A stretch of DNA of 64,000 bases. Origin: Catonia carolina (taxonomy: Eukaryota; Arthropoda; Insecta; Hemiptera; Achilidae). Each line of letters opens with the position of its first letter. The first letter of the stretch is position 1. Of the stretch, positions 1-14,544 are shown piece after piece. The stretch spans positions 94,869,041 through 94,933,040 of the forward strand of contig JAQMRL010000008.1 in NCBI GenBank assembly GCA_035578175.1, in the 5' to 3' direction. The notes beneath the pieces were generated by a model. It was not told the origin of the DNA. It saw only the letters and a program-made list of their open reading frames with translations, and did not search any database. The translations under genes were made by a program, and so were the position numbers.

Positions 1-1500
1 CAATATTGCAAAAATATAATAGACTTTCCGGACACAATAGTTCAGTGTTTCTTCTTAAGTAACTGTAAATAAACGTACTTGAATATTAGATAACTGTAAA
101 ATGTAAAGGTAACATCTTAAAAGATAAATGCTATCCGGCAGTTAGCATGGTTAGCGAATTACCTGGCACTGAAAATAATCTTATCCTAATCCGCAGTAAA
201 GGAGAGAACTTCTTGTTATTTTCTCTCAAACCATTGTCACCTGTATTTTCTTATTAAAAACCAAACCAACTGCCTTTAAATTATGAATATAGTAACCACA
301 ATAATTACGAAATCTCATTATTAATTTAATTAGAAAAGTTGCTTTCTAATTAATTTTTTTACTTAAAATCCGAATGTCTTAATATTGTTTCTTCCAATGG
401 TAGAAGTAGGCAATGTGTAAACATTATAAGAGAAGGAAATTTTCATTTAACAAAAATTTTGAAAATATATACAAACTTACGAAATAAACTTAAAGGAATT
501 GATTAAATGTGTTACAGTATTTATAAATAATTATTATAAAATAAGTAATATATTATGAATTTATTAAATAATTATTATTATTTGCTACACCTGATCTCAA
601 ACATAAAACTGGGTATTACCCAGTTCAGTCCCAGAACAGTATTACCCAGAAAAGGAAGTTATGAAGTATTTTCATTTGTGTTTATCGGGCATTAACTGCT
701 ATGGTTATTAGCGATCATCAAAACTCAGTTAACAAAAAAAAGAACCCCATCAAAAAAACGTACGGTGACCGGAAATATCAATGTTGTCAACTTCATTCAA
801 ATTATAGGCAACCTGATTACGTTTTATCAGTTAAAGTGTAACTTAACAATTACCCAGCTGCCAAGGGTGTATAGGACCATTGATAATTTAACGGTTTTGT
901 GTAGGAGGCCCTTGACAGCCATTGTGTATTATTATCTTTTGATAACAAAATGACGTTTTCGACATCTTATAAAATCACATCCCAATGCTGTTATGACTTC
1001 ATGAATTAGGCCTGAATGAGTCCCAAAAGTTTTTTCCTGCCTAAATTTATTTATTTATTATTGCTAAAAACAAGTACAATGAATCTTATCCTATCTTATT
1101 TCCTAATACCCGCATAAGTCTAGCCTGTGCGCGGGTATGAGTTGGTTTATTTTATTTACTATTCTATTACCTATAATAATAGCTTTTTATATCTACACTA
1201 AATTTACATAAAACAAAAGAAACAAAAATTTACAAAAGAACATACAACAAAATTTCTTAAAGTAAATGTACAAAAAAAATAGTATAAAAATAAATTAAAA
1301 AACAAATAAAAATAAAATGTCATGTAATGGCAAAGGATGAAGCAGACTTTCGATGACAATGTTAACAAAAAGATTTTTTAGCTGACACAAGAGGAAGAGC
1401 AATTAGTTTGAATACATATAACTAATTAAATCCTCAGACTGCCCTCTCCCTAACTTAATTAGCCAGTTGGTTATTATAAATTATATAATAATATATTACG
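1..1500. other. AT-rich intergenic or intronic DNA, no gene seen
   Basis: No coding exon, RNA gene or element with terminal repeats was recognised. Between about 1045 and 1340 there is a T-rich stretch containing a short GC-rich hairpin-like segment (acccgcataagtc...gcgcgggta) that resembles the tail of an unidentified repeat. If the arrestin gene continues, its next exon was not found here. Confidence 0.4.
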
Positions 1501-1893
1501 CCCATAACAGACATGTGGAGTGTCAAATTATTTACATTCAATCTGTTAGTTGCAGGGCTAAAATAAATAGTTCTGTTTCTTATCACATGGTCAGCCAATT
1601 AAATGACTGAATCATTTAAGAACAGAAGAGGTAGAGGTTCAAAAGACCCTAATCAGAGATATCTCCTCTGAAAGTAATGAATTTCATTATACAGCCAGAC
1701 CCTGTGGTGAATGAAGTAAAGGTGTCTTTTGCAGAGTGGAAAATATGTGCTTTTCAGAGGGCTCGGCATGCTGATAAGCGTACTTTTCCATTCAGTGAGG
1801 AAGACAATGGTAAACCACCTCACTCCTCGTTTTACTTAGTAAAACCTCTGCAGGTTCAAACCAGCCTTTTGGCTGATGACCTAAACAACAACA
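1501..1893 (+). repeat. Repeat family C, copy 1 (SINE-like, about 390 bp)
   Basis: This copy runs from gcccataacag to gacctaaacaacaacaataa. The family is recognised by internal landmarks shared across the window: ctgtttcttatcacatggtc, aacagaagaggtagag, cagccagaccctgtggtga, and the end ggttcaaaccagcc...gctgatgacctaaacaac followed by a CAA or TAA tail. It is open in one frame here (1677-1913), but the same frame is broken in other copies, so it is not a gene. A tail of short repeats suggests retroposition by a LINE; the origin is unproven. Confidence 0.8.
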
Positions 1894-2289
1894 ATAATAT
1901 ATTATTATTATAATTATGTAATAATTATTATTATTCTTCCTAATTTACAAGCATTGATTTTAGAATTAATATTTAATTTTAGTGTATGTTTTATTTATTG
2001 GCGAAAGTTGATAGGCCCATGTTTTTGTGTAAATATATGTATTCAATTTCTTATAATAAAATTTTCATGATCATCTCTTCTACTTAAGGAATGTTCTGCC
2101 AGGCGCTTGACTTATCATCACAATTGAGAAAAATTAACAGCTCTCTGCCAAGAGAATCGGGACAGTCACAGACACAGCATCCGTTAACTTCAACCGATTA
2201 AAGAAGTCGTTGGTTTCTCTTATCAGAGCACGAATTTTGACTCGATCCAACTAATAGAAGAAAGAAATGCGTTCTCCATAGAGAGCACA

Positions 2290-2613
<324 letters not shown>

Positions 2614-3122
2614 AGTAAAATCTCTCTAAAGCGGGAATTGAAGGGATCATGAGAGGGAACTATAGAGTTCCGTTATAGAGAGAGCGTTATAATTAATGGT
2701 GGGAGGAAAAATGGAGTACTAATTTTTCTGTATTAAAAACTCATATACATATGTGAATGGTGCATGTAATAAGTTTACTTTGAAAAACTGCTGAATAGAT
2801 TACTTTATGACGAATATTTAATACAGTAGATTACTTCAATACAATGAGATATTTAAATTAATTACGTAAAATGTAGGTTATTAAGTTAACAAGAAATTTG
2901 GATACAAATAGCTGGATTTATTAGATGTTGTGTCACTAATTTTGAACAATAGAATTTCATTTTTCATATAATTTATTTCAATAATCATTTATACAGTTAT
3001 ACCGTAATACTAGATAGCCTAAAATTAATTAGCACTGAAACTTGTTTTTCACTGAAGAGTAATAGACATACATACATTTAAAATCTCATAAAACATAGGC
3101 TACACAAACACAAAAAAAAAAA

Positions 3123-4090
3123 TCTGGTGTGAAACACTCACACAACTTTCTCTTGCCAATGCAAATAATTTACAATATAATTTAACATTAGTAATAAAAT
3201 ATTAGAAATAAACAAAAAACTAACCTCAAAAAACATAACCTAATTTTAATCATGAGTGAAAGACGCAAAATGAAAATCAACCTCAGTTTGGCTTAGAAAT
3301 ACGGAAAATCACTCTTTCTCTCTAAACTAGGCTCTGTAGAGAAAAATGCTTTAAATAAAAGTTGTAGATCTTTTAATTTTCTATAAATTTAATTATGTAC
3401 ACTTTTGTCCTAAAATGCATACTAAGGCCGAAATGTTCAAAAAATCGATTTTTCTCACGTTTTCGTGAGAAAAAAAACAGAAAATCGCAAATTACCGCTA
3501 AACTAAGCGTTATACAAAAAAATGTTTGAAATAAAAGTTGTAGGTTTTTAAATTCTCTACAACTTTTATTATATAAGTTTTTGCGCTAAAATTTATATTA
3601 AAGCCGTAATCTTAAAAAAACAACGTTTTTACGTGATAACAGCCTCACCGAGAATTTCAGCAAACATGGCGCCTACCCTATCTTGTAGAGAATAAAAAAT
3701 TGAGTAAAATAGGCGATTTTAAAAAAAATCGTAGGACCAGTTTTTGAGAAAATCGCAAAAAACTGAAAAATTATACGAATAAACTACTACTTCCGGTTGA
3801 CCGATTTTGATGAGAATGTTCGTGTCGCGTCCGGTAGTGGTATGTAACTTAAGTTTCAAGTTCGTACGATGTTCCGTTCTTGAGATATTCTGTTCACACA
3901 CAGACACACACACACACAGACACACACACACACACACACACACAGACACACACACAGACCAATCGCTAAAAACATGTTTTTTGGGTTCAGGGGGTCTGAA
4001 AACGTATAGATCCGGTGAAAACTCGATTTCGAAAAATCGACATGAAAACAATACTTTCCTTCCTATATATTCATATAGGCAAGAGAAAGT
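3123..4090 (+). mobile_element. Family H repeat, copy 1 (full length)
   Basis: The copy begins TCTGGTGTGAAACACTC, is followed by ACTTTCTCTTGCC, and ends with the hairpin CCTATATATTCATATAGG and the inverted counterpart GGCAAGAGAAAGT. Inside are TTTTTCTCACG paired with CGTGAGAAAAA, a stem AAAGTTGTAG/CTACAACTTT, and an (AC)n tract at about 3896-3958. The flanks are long A runs. The copy is nested in the pogo-type element. Open frames across it are chance products of the repeat. Confidence 0.85.
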
Positions 4091-4251
4091 AAAAAAAAAC
4101 ACAGTTAAGTATATATTTTTTCGTTATTAAAGAAACAATGACTGTAAAGTGCATTTCATTTTGTAAAATAAGTTATAATTTTTGTTTGTTTGTTTTCAAT
4201 ACCTAAAACATGTCTTCAATCTGGATTGAATTCCAGATTTATTTTCAATAT

Positions 4252-4512
4252 TTAAAACTTGTTGTAAATTTTCATCTGCATTGTGACAATGACAGTACGT
4301 GAAACCAATACTAATAGCGTGTAGTGCTTCTTTACTTGAAGGGGCACTATTTCAGTTTCCATTTCATTGTCATCTTCACTTTCTTTCTCGTTGTTTTGGG
4401 CTAAGACATTTTTGATTATTGCATCATCGCCAACATCTGCTGAAGTGGCTAATTCATTGTCTACCCCTACATAGGCATCTAAATCCATAACCTGAAGATA
4501 TTGTTTAGCCAC
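4252..4512 (-). pseudogene. Transposase C-terminal fragment (Tigger/CENPB-like)
   Basis: The 86-codon frame starts MAKQYLQVMDLDAYVGVDNE and continues with an acidic stretch (DDAIIKNVLA, then SEDDNEMETE). A 'Y-V-x-V-D-x-x-L-A-T-S ... D-D-x-I-I-x-x-V-L' pattern followed by an acidic linker is typical of the region after the catalytic core in Tigger and jerky-type transposases. The DNA-binding and catalytic domains are absent and the element's terminus lies only 150 bases upstream, so this is a deletion remnant. Assignment rests on pattern memory and is moderate. Confidence 0.5.
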
Positions 4513-4873
4513 TACAGAGAGATTTTTGAGCCACTATAAAGAGAGTTAAATACATTACCGTAATATACAAAAGGGGTGGGGTTGGTAAATAATGCCACTA
4601 AAGAGAGATTTCCGCAATAGAGAGATCTGCAAGAAAGATCTGCAATAGAGAGATTTTAATGTAATAAATATTTTTTGTTTGGTATTTTTTTATATTATGT
4701 TTATATGAGAAATTAAATGAAAATCATTGTTATTTTTTATCTAAAGCCAGTTGATTTTTATTCCTCTAATTACGACGTTTAAACAAATTGTGATAGATAT
4801 TTATAATTAGTTTGAAAACACGCAGTAATATTACAAAAGACAACAAATAAAAATAAAATAATAGATTGCATAC

Positions 4874-4988
4874 CATAATGAATTACTGGTTGTTGATTTG
4901 AATTGGGAATTCGAAACGGCACCGTTGCTACGGTAATTGGAAAATGCATATGTAAATCATCACCGGACTTTTCGAATTCCAGATTAAC
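4874..4988 (-). CDS. Alpha-arrestin exon E (end of C-terminal arrestin fold)
   Basis: The exon is 115 bases and reads VNLEFEKSGDDLHMHFPITV and then ATVPFRIPNSNQQPVIHY, leaving one base of a split codon (phase 1) before donor gtatgc. The acceptor is tattatttttgcag. L-x-x-x-F-P-I-x-V-A-T-V-P-F-R matches the last strands of the family (LPIVIGTIPL in relatives). The next exon was not found in the 4.87 kb to its left, so it is probably outside the window or unrecognised. Confidence 0.88.
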
Positions 4989-5962
4989 CTGCAAAAATAA
5001 TAAAAACAAAATATATTAATTTTATTCAAGTGTTTCTGCTAAATTCTTCTCTACAGTTTTTAATTTACATACTTGTGGCTAAGGTATACATTCTAATTAG
5101 AATCAATTAGATTCATCAATCTTTTATTTCTTTCATTAATATTTACTGTCCGTTAAAACGGTATAACAACGTTGTCTTGTATTTTTTAACCAGATAAAAA
5201 AACCTAATGTGTAGATACAGTAAAATGCCAATTATCCGAAACCCACTTAACCGTAATCAGCCTTAACCGAAACGGATTCGAGAAATGTATTATTTTATTG
5301 GTGATTACTCATTTGCAAAATTGTGCATACGCGCAGAACAGCATTTGAATTTGTAGTTTCGTTAAAATGCAGAACAGTTTCCAATAAAATTAATTACGAA
5401 TATAAAGTTTCACTATTCTGGAAATTCGTTTATATAATCTTCACCTCCAGGATATGCTTCTAATAAAACGATGGTAAGATGTTATCACAAAAAAAACGGT
5501 TTACACTTTTTTTAATAAAATATACAGTAAATATTAGATTACTTTACAATATTACATTTTGTTCTCTTGAAATTTTTGCATTTTCGTTTATATGTACTAA
5601 ACAATCATAAAAAATAATGTATAATCATATTTTATATTTTTGCACCCTAAAAGTAAAACTGTGCGTGTCACCAGAATTTAGCATATCCAAAATCGGGTCC
5701 GCCAACTATATTTCGGTTAAGTTTTACTGTATTAAAAATATATAGTACTAGCATGCTCCGCGCGCCTTCGCACGCGAAACATGCGTAGGGGCTAATCAAG
5801 TTTTTTTAAACAAACATGTAACAGAAATACCGTAGCTGCTAGATCGATATATACACCAACGTACACTCACACACAAAAGACGTTTTGAAAAAATTCCCCC
5901 GCGTACGTCTCTCACCATGATCAAACCCTTTCATATACTTCAACGGCAATACGTACTCACAT

Positions 5963-5999
<37 letters not shown>

Positions 6000-8900
6000 T
6001 ATTTATAAAAAGCTTTATTAGGGCTCTTAGGGTTATCATTTTTGAAATTTTAAAAATAAAATGTTGCTGTGAATATAAATACGAAAATGCTGGCAAAGTT
6101 TCATGAAAATTCGTTCAGTAGTTTTGGAAATTAGCCTAGACAAAAAAACACGCTTTGTCTTTATAATATTAGTATTATAGATATATTTTTAAATTTGTTA
6201 TTAGTTCTAGAGAAATTTAAAAAAAAAACTTCAATTGTAGTGTACTGATTTATTTTAAGCTTATAACTAATCACTTCATCACTTTTTCAACCAGCAAATG
6301 ATTTTAATAGTCTGCTAATAAGAACTGTTAAGGGACAGGAACTATACTAATACCTTTGGATACACTGCTCTTTAAAAACGATTCAATAATAATTTCCAAG
6401 TTATTAAATCAAGCTTACTGTCAAGTAGTGAATTAGAAGAAGTAGGATTTGGGTGTCTAACGACAAAGAAAACCAGTGGGGAGGATGAAAAAATTACATG
6501 GGTGAGAGGGAGACAGACGGTTGAACAATGCCGACAGCCGTAGTGATGTCTTCATAACAAGAACGAATAACCTACAGTCATTTTAATAACTTCGTATGGT
6601 CGGGTCCTGAATAGTATCGACAATATTCATGCAGCGTGTAGCTCCTAGGAACTTTATTCGAAAATTTTATTGGAATAATATTATTCGAGTAAAAGAATTT
6701 TTTCGAATAAAAATTATTCGATTAAACAAAAAAATATTGATTCGTACTGTGACTACTGTCAAGCAATTCCCATAACAGGTAGGTGGACTGTTAAGTTATT
6801 TACACTCGATCTGTTAGTTCCAGGGCTACAAAAATAATTTTGTTTCTTATCACTTGGTCAGCCAATTGTATGACTGAAGCATTTATTTTTTTAATTTTAT
6901 TTATTTTATTTAGTAAAATATAGCTACATTAAAATTACAATTCATGACTATACTAAGCTATGTACAATATTTTAAACTAAATATACTTATACGCAAAAAC
7001 TCTTCTTCACAAAGAGTTCTGTCCGCGCATAGGAGTATACAGAACAAAAACATTAATTTTATTCACTTAAATACTTATAACTACTATAAAATTACTAAGT
7101 TAAATTGCTACTGGTAGCTATATTATAATAGCGATATTATAATTTCTATTTTATAACTATAACTACTTTACAATAATATATTTTAACTAACACAACTTAA
7201 ATATTTTAACTTTATACGAAATTAATTCAATAAATGAGCATAAAGAGACAGTTAAACTGTCGCAAAGAGAAAATTAAAAACTAATAAAACAGTTATTTTA
7301 AGATCTGGAAAAGTTTCTCAAGTTCTTGCTCACAGATCGATATTATATGATATTTTAGTTTATGTTTTAATAATTTAACAACAGAAGAGGTAGATATGTA
7401 AAAGACACTAGTCAGAGTTATCTCTTCTGAGAGTAATTATTAATTTCATTATGTAGCCAGACTCTGTGGTGAATGAGGTGAAGTTGTGATTTGCAGGGTG
7501 GAAAGTAAATGCTTTTCAGGGAGCCTGGTATGCTGATAAGCATACTTTTCTTCCCAGTGAGGAAGGCATGGAAAACCACCTCACTCTCCTCATTTTACTT
7601 AGTAAAGGCTTAATATTATTATAGAGGCTCAAACCAGCCTTTTGGCTTATGACCTAAACAACTATCAAGAGTAATTCAATACTGACATTGTTTACTGAAC
7701 ATTGTACTGCTTTTAATTCATAACGCCTGAAATACTTGTTTGATGATGCAAAGGATTTTAGGCGTTATGAGCTAAACGCAGTACAATGTTCAGTGCACAG
7801 AATTAGTTGTAGGCCTACACTACTGACAAAAACTATTTTTTTTTAAAAACGAAAAATTAATTTTATTTAACATTGATAGAAAAATATATTTAACAAAATA
7901 TTTTTATTTATGTAGGTAAGTACTTCAATTACAGTAATGATAATTATTATTGAATGAAATGTGAAAGTTATAATAATTATTATAATAACTTTATAAACCA
8001 TTGTAATTAATACGTCACTAATATGCTATATTTATATTTTTTTCAAAAACATTGATTTTCGTCATTTTGTGCAAATAAATGCTAATGCGGACACCGAAGG
8101 TTGACGGATAAAAATGAATGATGTTAAAATCTGACAGGAAATCGAAAGAAGCTTACCGAATTAAAAGACAGTTCACAATATCAGTATCTCATTGAAGACA
8201 TTTTCACAAATTTTGGGGCATTTCCTTAAGATTGTTGGAAAATCTCTTAACGGTTTTAATAAGTTACAATTTAAAAAAACTTTGATAACAGATCATTGAA
8301 ATTGTATTTTTGAGTTTTTTAAATGATATTTAAAATTAAAACTGGTGTGGTGGTCAGCGCAACTGACTTTAATGCCATGGGTTCCGGGTTCAGTTCCCGG
8401 ATAGGTCTGGCATTTTTATAACTCATTTTCATCTATTACCATTTATCATCTGCATTAGTATTAATGTATGAAACAATGGGGTGTTGAACAAAATAATCTG
8501 TGTTTCAATTCTATGTGAGTAAGAACAACGTTTTGGAAGTTTCGATAAAGCTCAATAAAAATGTCTGTCAGAAGAGAAAAATTTTAAATTCGTTATGTAG
8601 GCCTAAAGTAATGTTAGAAACGTAAGTGGGTGTGTTGAATAACAATCAGAACGTATTTCATTGAAACCTCTGAACTCCAGTTATCATTAATGGTTTATTA
8701 CGTGTATACCCATAAACCTTTTTGCCATATACCAAAATGTAGACTTAATATAAAAAAAACAATTTTGGTTAACGGTTTTTAAGTATCTAATTTAAGGGGA
8801 TAGTCAACCCAGAAAATCAAAATCAAAATTTTTGGCTATAATTTATCATTATTTATTTTAAATGAAAAAGTAATTTACTAGTAATGATCTACCATTTGAA

Positions 8901-10097
8901 CAAAGCCAAAAAATTAATTACAGCCCCTAATATAAGGGTGAGGTTAGAAAAGCGGATTTTTACGGGAAATCAAATATCTCAAGAACCAAGAAAGATATAA
9001 ACATGATTCTTATGCTACAAAATACAGAAAATTTCTCTCTATTATCTGTTGTGTGTATTTTTTCTTACAAGAATTTTATTGAAGAAAAAACATATTTTCA
9101 AAAACATTTATTTTATGTATTTACTAATAATCTTTTAACTAAATCCCTATTAAGGTTTTTGTAATAATCATTTCACAGATAATAGAGCAAGAAATTATGA
9201 ACATTTTAAAAAAAACATTATTCAAATATCTCCAATACTAACCAAAATATTTAATTCCCAAGAATGTACAATCATGTAAAAACCACATTCCCGGAAAACT
9301 TAAAGTTGAAGGAATTATTTCACTCGCCTTGCTAGTGACCTTTATTTTAAACAGAGGTTTTTATAACTTTTCGTCAACGTATAAACAAAGTAACCAAATA
9401 TTGTGATTTAGAAAATTTTAAACTTCAAATAAATGCAAAAAGCAATCTAAATTAAAAAAAAAATCGTCTTGAGTTGAGTACCCCCTTAATATACAAAAAT
9501 CTTGTTAACTATAATAATTTTTCAAGTATTTTACTACGTTTTAAAAAAAAACAAAAGTAGTTCTAATCAATAATAAATACGTACAACTTAGGAGTAAATA
9601 ATTTGATAGAACTTACCTTTAGAACATAATATATCTGCAATAAACGGCAAATTCCGATGAGTGAAGGAGGCATCACAGGCACAACAAGGCTTTGAGCCGA
9701 GTCCCACTTGGAACGGGTATTAGGTTTCACAGAATCTCCCTGATATTCCAATACGAGATGCTGAATTTCTTTGGTAACACCCAAAACTCCACGATCGATG
9801 AAGTATTCAACATACTGTAAATTTATAACAAAACTATGTTTTAGTTTAAATTATCCGTTTGTTTGTTTCATAATAGGATTAAACTAAATGTTTTTGGACA
9901 TAACAATAGTTTATCGAAGCGTTAAATGGCAGTGCATTCACATCGCTATAAAGGAGGAACTAATAACAGTCTGCAGATTGATATAACAACAATAGAATCA
10001 GTAATTATGTTCTGGCAGGATTACAGTAAGTACTGAGAACAATAATATTTACTTGCTCCGTACAGTGCTTTATCGTTAAGTCACACAAACTACATTG

Positions 10098-10129
<32 letters not shown>

Positions 10130-13100
10130 TTAATAAAAATATAAAATTTCTCTGGCAAAATAAAAGCGTTGACCAGAGGAGTTTACTTATTTTAAATAAA
10201 GTGCAAACTTAGGTATTTATAAAAGAACAAAATCTAGTGTGATACACTCACACGAATTTCTCTTGTCAATGTAAGTAATGTTTGACTTAAAAATATGGAA
10301 AATCAGTAATTTCCTTCAAAATAGGCTCTGTAGAGAAAAATGCTTGAAATAAAAGCTGTAGGTTTTGTAATTTCCTATAATTTTGTTCTAAATACTTATC
10401 TCATAAAACTTACTATATGTCTATAACTTGATGGCCTGCGGCATAGAGGAGCAATATGCGGATTGTAAAACCATTTATAATTTTTTTAAGTAACTTTTAA
10501 ACTTGCCGGAAATGACGTATTTTTATAAAATAATGTATTTCGCATATTTTTGTCCTATAAAATTATATCGACAAACACCCTTAATAAGATAATCTATATT
10601 GTAGTAAAAAATTTGTTTTTGAAGAAAAAACTGTCCTCGTAACTTAAAAAGTAACGATTTTCTGTTAAATTTTATTGCATCATCGTTTCCCGTAATTATT
10701 ACAGAACAAACCTTGCTAATATTATGTTAATCCGTGAAATAGTTGTTGAACAATGACGATGTATTTGAAGAAATACGGGTTTCCATTCAAAAACAAAACT
10801 TTTACTAGATTACCTATACATTATCTCATTAAGCATGTTTTTCGAAAAAAATTTATAGAACAAATAACATGCAAAATAGTTTTTTTATAAAAATACGTAA
10901 TTTCCGACCAGTTTCAGTTACTTTAAAAAATAAGATGCATATTTTCTGAAATGGTTTTACAATCCGGATATTGCTTCCCTCTGCCGGAGGCCATCAAGTT
11001 GCAGACAACCAGTACTAAGGCCGCAATATTAAAATATCCCATTTTTTACAGATTTTAATGAAACAAAAGAAAACCACTAATTGCCGCTAAATTAAGCATT
11101 TACAAAAATATATTTGAATAAAAGTTGTATTTTTTATTTCCCCTTAAAAAACATTTTTTTTTACCAATTTCTAAGGAAGAAAAGTATTGTTTTCATGTCA
11201 AATTTTTACCGAAAATTGAATTGGAAAAAAACATTAACTTAATTTAGCAACAAGATGGTGCGCCTTCTCATTTCAGACTTCCACTAAGCCACGCCCTTAA
11301 TAAAAGGTTTTTGACCGATGGATCGGTAGGCCCGGTATTGTACTTTGGCCTCCGAGGAGTCCTTATTTGAACCTCACTTGTTTTTTTCTTTTGGGGTTAT
11401 GTTAAAAACCATATCTATAGTGAGACGATTCGAATTGTGAATCATTTACGACAACGAGTTACAACTACTGCTGTTGCTTCGGTCACGCTCGATATGACAG
11501 CGCATCTGGACAGAGGTCGACTATCTTGTAAATGTGTGCAGAGCAACCAACGGTGCTCATATACAAACTTATTAAGATACGTAAAAAACTTTATAATTAT
11601 CTGTTTACACAAAATAATTATGACTTTACCTCCAGTAGTTTTTAAACTATAATTTTTACTTTATCTTGCCTATATGAATATATAGGAAGGAAAGTATGAT
11701 ATTATTTTCATGTAGATTTTTCGAAATCGAGTTTTCACCGGATCTACACGTTTTCAGACCCCCTGAACCCAAAAGCATGTTTTTAGCGATTGGTCTGTGT
11801 GTGTGTGTGTGTGTGTATGTGTGTGTGAGTACAGAATATCTCAAGAACAGAACATCGTATGAACTTGAAACTTAAGTGAGATACTACTATCGGACCCGAC
11901 ACGAACATTTTCATCAAACTCGGTCAACCGGAAGTAGTAGTTTATTCGTGTTATTTTTCACTTTTTTGCGATTTCCTCAAAAACGGTTCCTACGTTTTTT
12001 TTAAAAATCACCTCATTTACTAAATTATTTAATGCTCTACAAGATAGGGTAGGCGCCATGTCTACTGAAATTCTTGGTGAGGCTGTTTTCTCGTAAATTT
12101 TTTTTTTAAGATTGCGACTTTAATATGCATTTTAGCGCAAAAATGTATCTAGTAAAAATTGTAGAGAATGTAAAATCCTAAAACTTTTATTTCAAACTTT
12201 TTTTTATAACGCTTAGTTCAGCGGTAATTAGCGATTTTCTTTTTTTCTCACGAAAACGTGAAATCGAAAAAATCGATTTTTTAAAGATTTCAGCCTTATT
12301 ATGCATTTTACGACAAAAAATTGTTTTATGTATTAATTATTTAATTATTTTAAATTATAATCAAATCTAAAGGAAATTAAAAGATCTACAACTTTTATTT
12401 ATGGCGTTTTTCTTTACAGAGGCTAGTTTAGCGTGAAAGAATGATTCTCTGTATTTTTAAGCCAAATTGAGGTTGATTTTCATTTTGCGCCTTTCACTCA
12501 TGAGGAAAATTAGGTTATGTTTATTGAGGTTAGTTTTTTGTTCATTTTTATTTTTTTTATACTAAATTTAGGTTTATTGTTAATTATTTGCATTGGCAAG
12601 AGTAAGTTGTGTGAGTGTTTCACATCAGATTTTTTAAAATGGATGCAACCTTTCTCGATGACTCAGTATTTAAAGTATTGTCTAAGTTAAGATAGTAACA
12701 TAAAGTGCACCGTAATGCGTACATTTATTTTGAAACATCCGTTACTTTTTAATTTGAACTTTATTTTCGTAACATACGGTCTGTAAACATTTAAGGTTTT
12801 ATGTTTCAGTGAAAATATTAATGCAAAATACACCTTAGTGCGTTCACGTCCGAAGTAAATGATCCAGCTAAATTAATATGGTGCAATAAAAAAATTATAG
12901 CTGTTTGAATATTATGCGTTGTTGTTTTATTACACTTTAAATTTTTGTAGTTCTGTAGCTTAATTTTATACATGGTACATAAAACACATAAAGATATAAA
13001 ATATGGAATACAATAAAGAGACTATTAAAATTTCATGGTACTGAAAATTTTGGAACAAATTATTTTTCTGTGAAGTCAATAAAATAATATCCCAAAGAAA

Positions 13101-14505
13101 TAATAATGAAATAAAATTGTTAACACATACTGGTCGTGCGTACATTGCGTACATTTAACATCTTTGAAACTCTTGTTTATTTTTCAGAAAGTAAAATACT
13201 GGAAATAGAAGACCAATTTATTATATTGTTCTTCATTGTTCTTCTGTCTAATAAAACCAGAGGATTTAAACATCTAAAACATAATGTGTGCATTAATAAG
13301 AGTTTGATTCAACGACCAGATCATTAGCAAATACCTTGGATAGAAATACGGTGGATTTGAACAAGTATTGATTTTCCAGACCCTAGTCGGGAATCGAACC
13401 CGGAATTTTTGTGTACCTACCACTTGGCTCTACATCCCCAAATTTTTCTCTGTTAATGAAAATTAATTTAAATAGGCACTAAAATGAATTGATGAATTCT
13501 GAAAAAACCCTTAGAAAAATTTGTAAGTGAATTAAAAGGATGGCTAGAAGAGAAGAAAAAGGTTAAAAAGGGATTAGGATGGACGTTGAAAAAGTTTTTT
13601 CAGGGACTTTTTGATTTTACGTTGTGCAGAAATAGAATCAGTCATTTTGGATAGCACATAAGTCAAAATTTTACAATTTTTCTTTAGTGCATTTTAGGAC
13701 TAATTGAATGTAAACCCACCATCCCTACAAAAATTACATAAGTTGGGTTTTCCTTAATATATTAAAACACTAAGAAAAGGCTTATACTTAAGGGTATGAA
13801 GTGTTTCCTTCTAATTAAAAAATGAAAGTGGATGTTCTTTTAAAGCTTAAGCTCTACTTTCTAGTGGAAGAGGCCAGACAAAGATTCTATTCAAAAATCT
13901 TTTTAAGGGTGATAACTTTGGTTCATGACAACGATGAAGAACCTGAATAGCCCTGAAAATCAACGTTTTTCTATCTTAAAGTTAAGAATTTTAATTTTTA
14001 ATATTGCAGAAAGCTATTTTAAGTCATAACTTAATGTAAACTACTGAAATAAGAATACTATTGTACAACACAATTTTCTTCTGGTTTAATAACGTATTTT
14101 ACATAAAACAACATAAGTTAGCATTTTACTCCAATTTATTTCAGAAACACCTTACGTCTAAATTTTCAATTTTTTTAAACAAATGGCTTGTCAAGGTGTA
14201 TTTTATATAAAAGGGGACAACCCTCTAAACAGTTTATATTTTTCTAATTGAAACATAATAAGTTACAAGTTTTTTAGTTTTTAAAAAAGTTAGTTTTTCC
14301 GATTTACGGGCTTTCTGAAATGACCGATTCAATTAATCTCAACCTTATTTATTATTTATGTGATCTGTATTACTTTCTCTTGCCTATATGAATATATAGG
14401 AAGGAAAGTATTGTTTTCATGTCGATTTTTCGAAATCGAGTTTTCACCGGATCTATACGTTTTCAGACCCCCTGAACCCAAAAAACATGTTTTTAGCGAT
14501 TGGTC

Positions 14506-14544
<39 letters not shown>

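Noticed and set aside
1677..1913. 78- to 80-codon frame shared by 1677-1913 and 49101-49343 as a conserved small gene
   Set aside because: It is the translation of repeat family C. The frame is broken in the copies at 7.4, 22.1, 23.4 and 56.4 kb.
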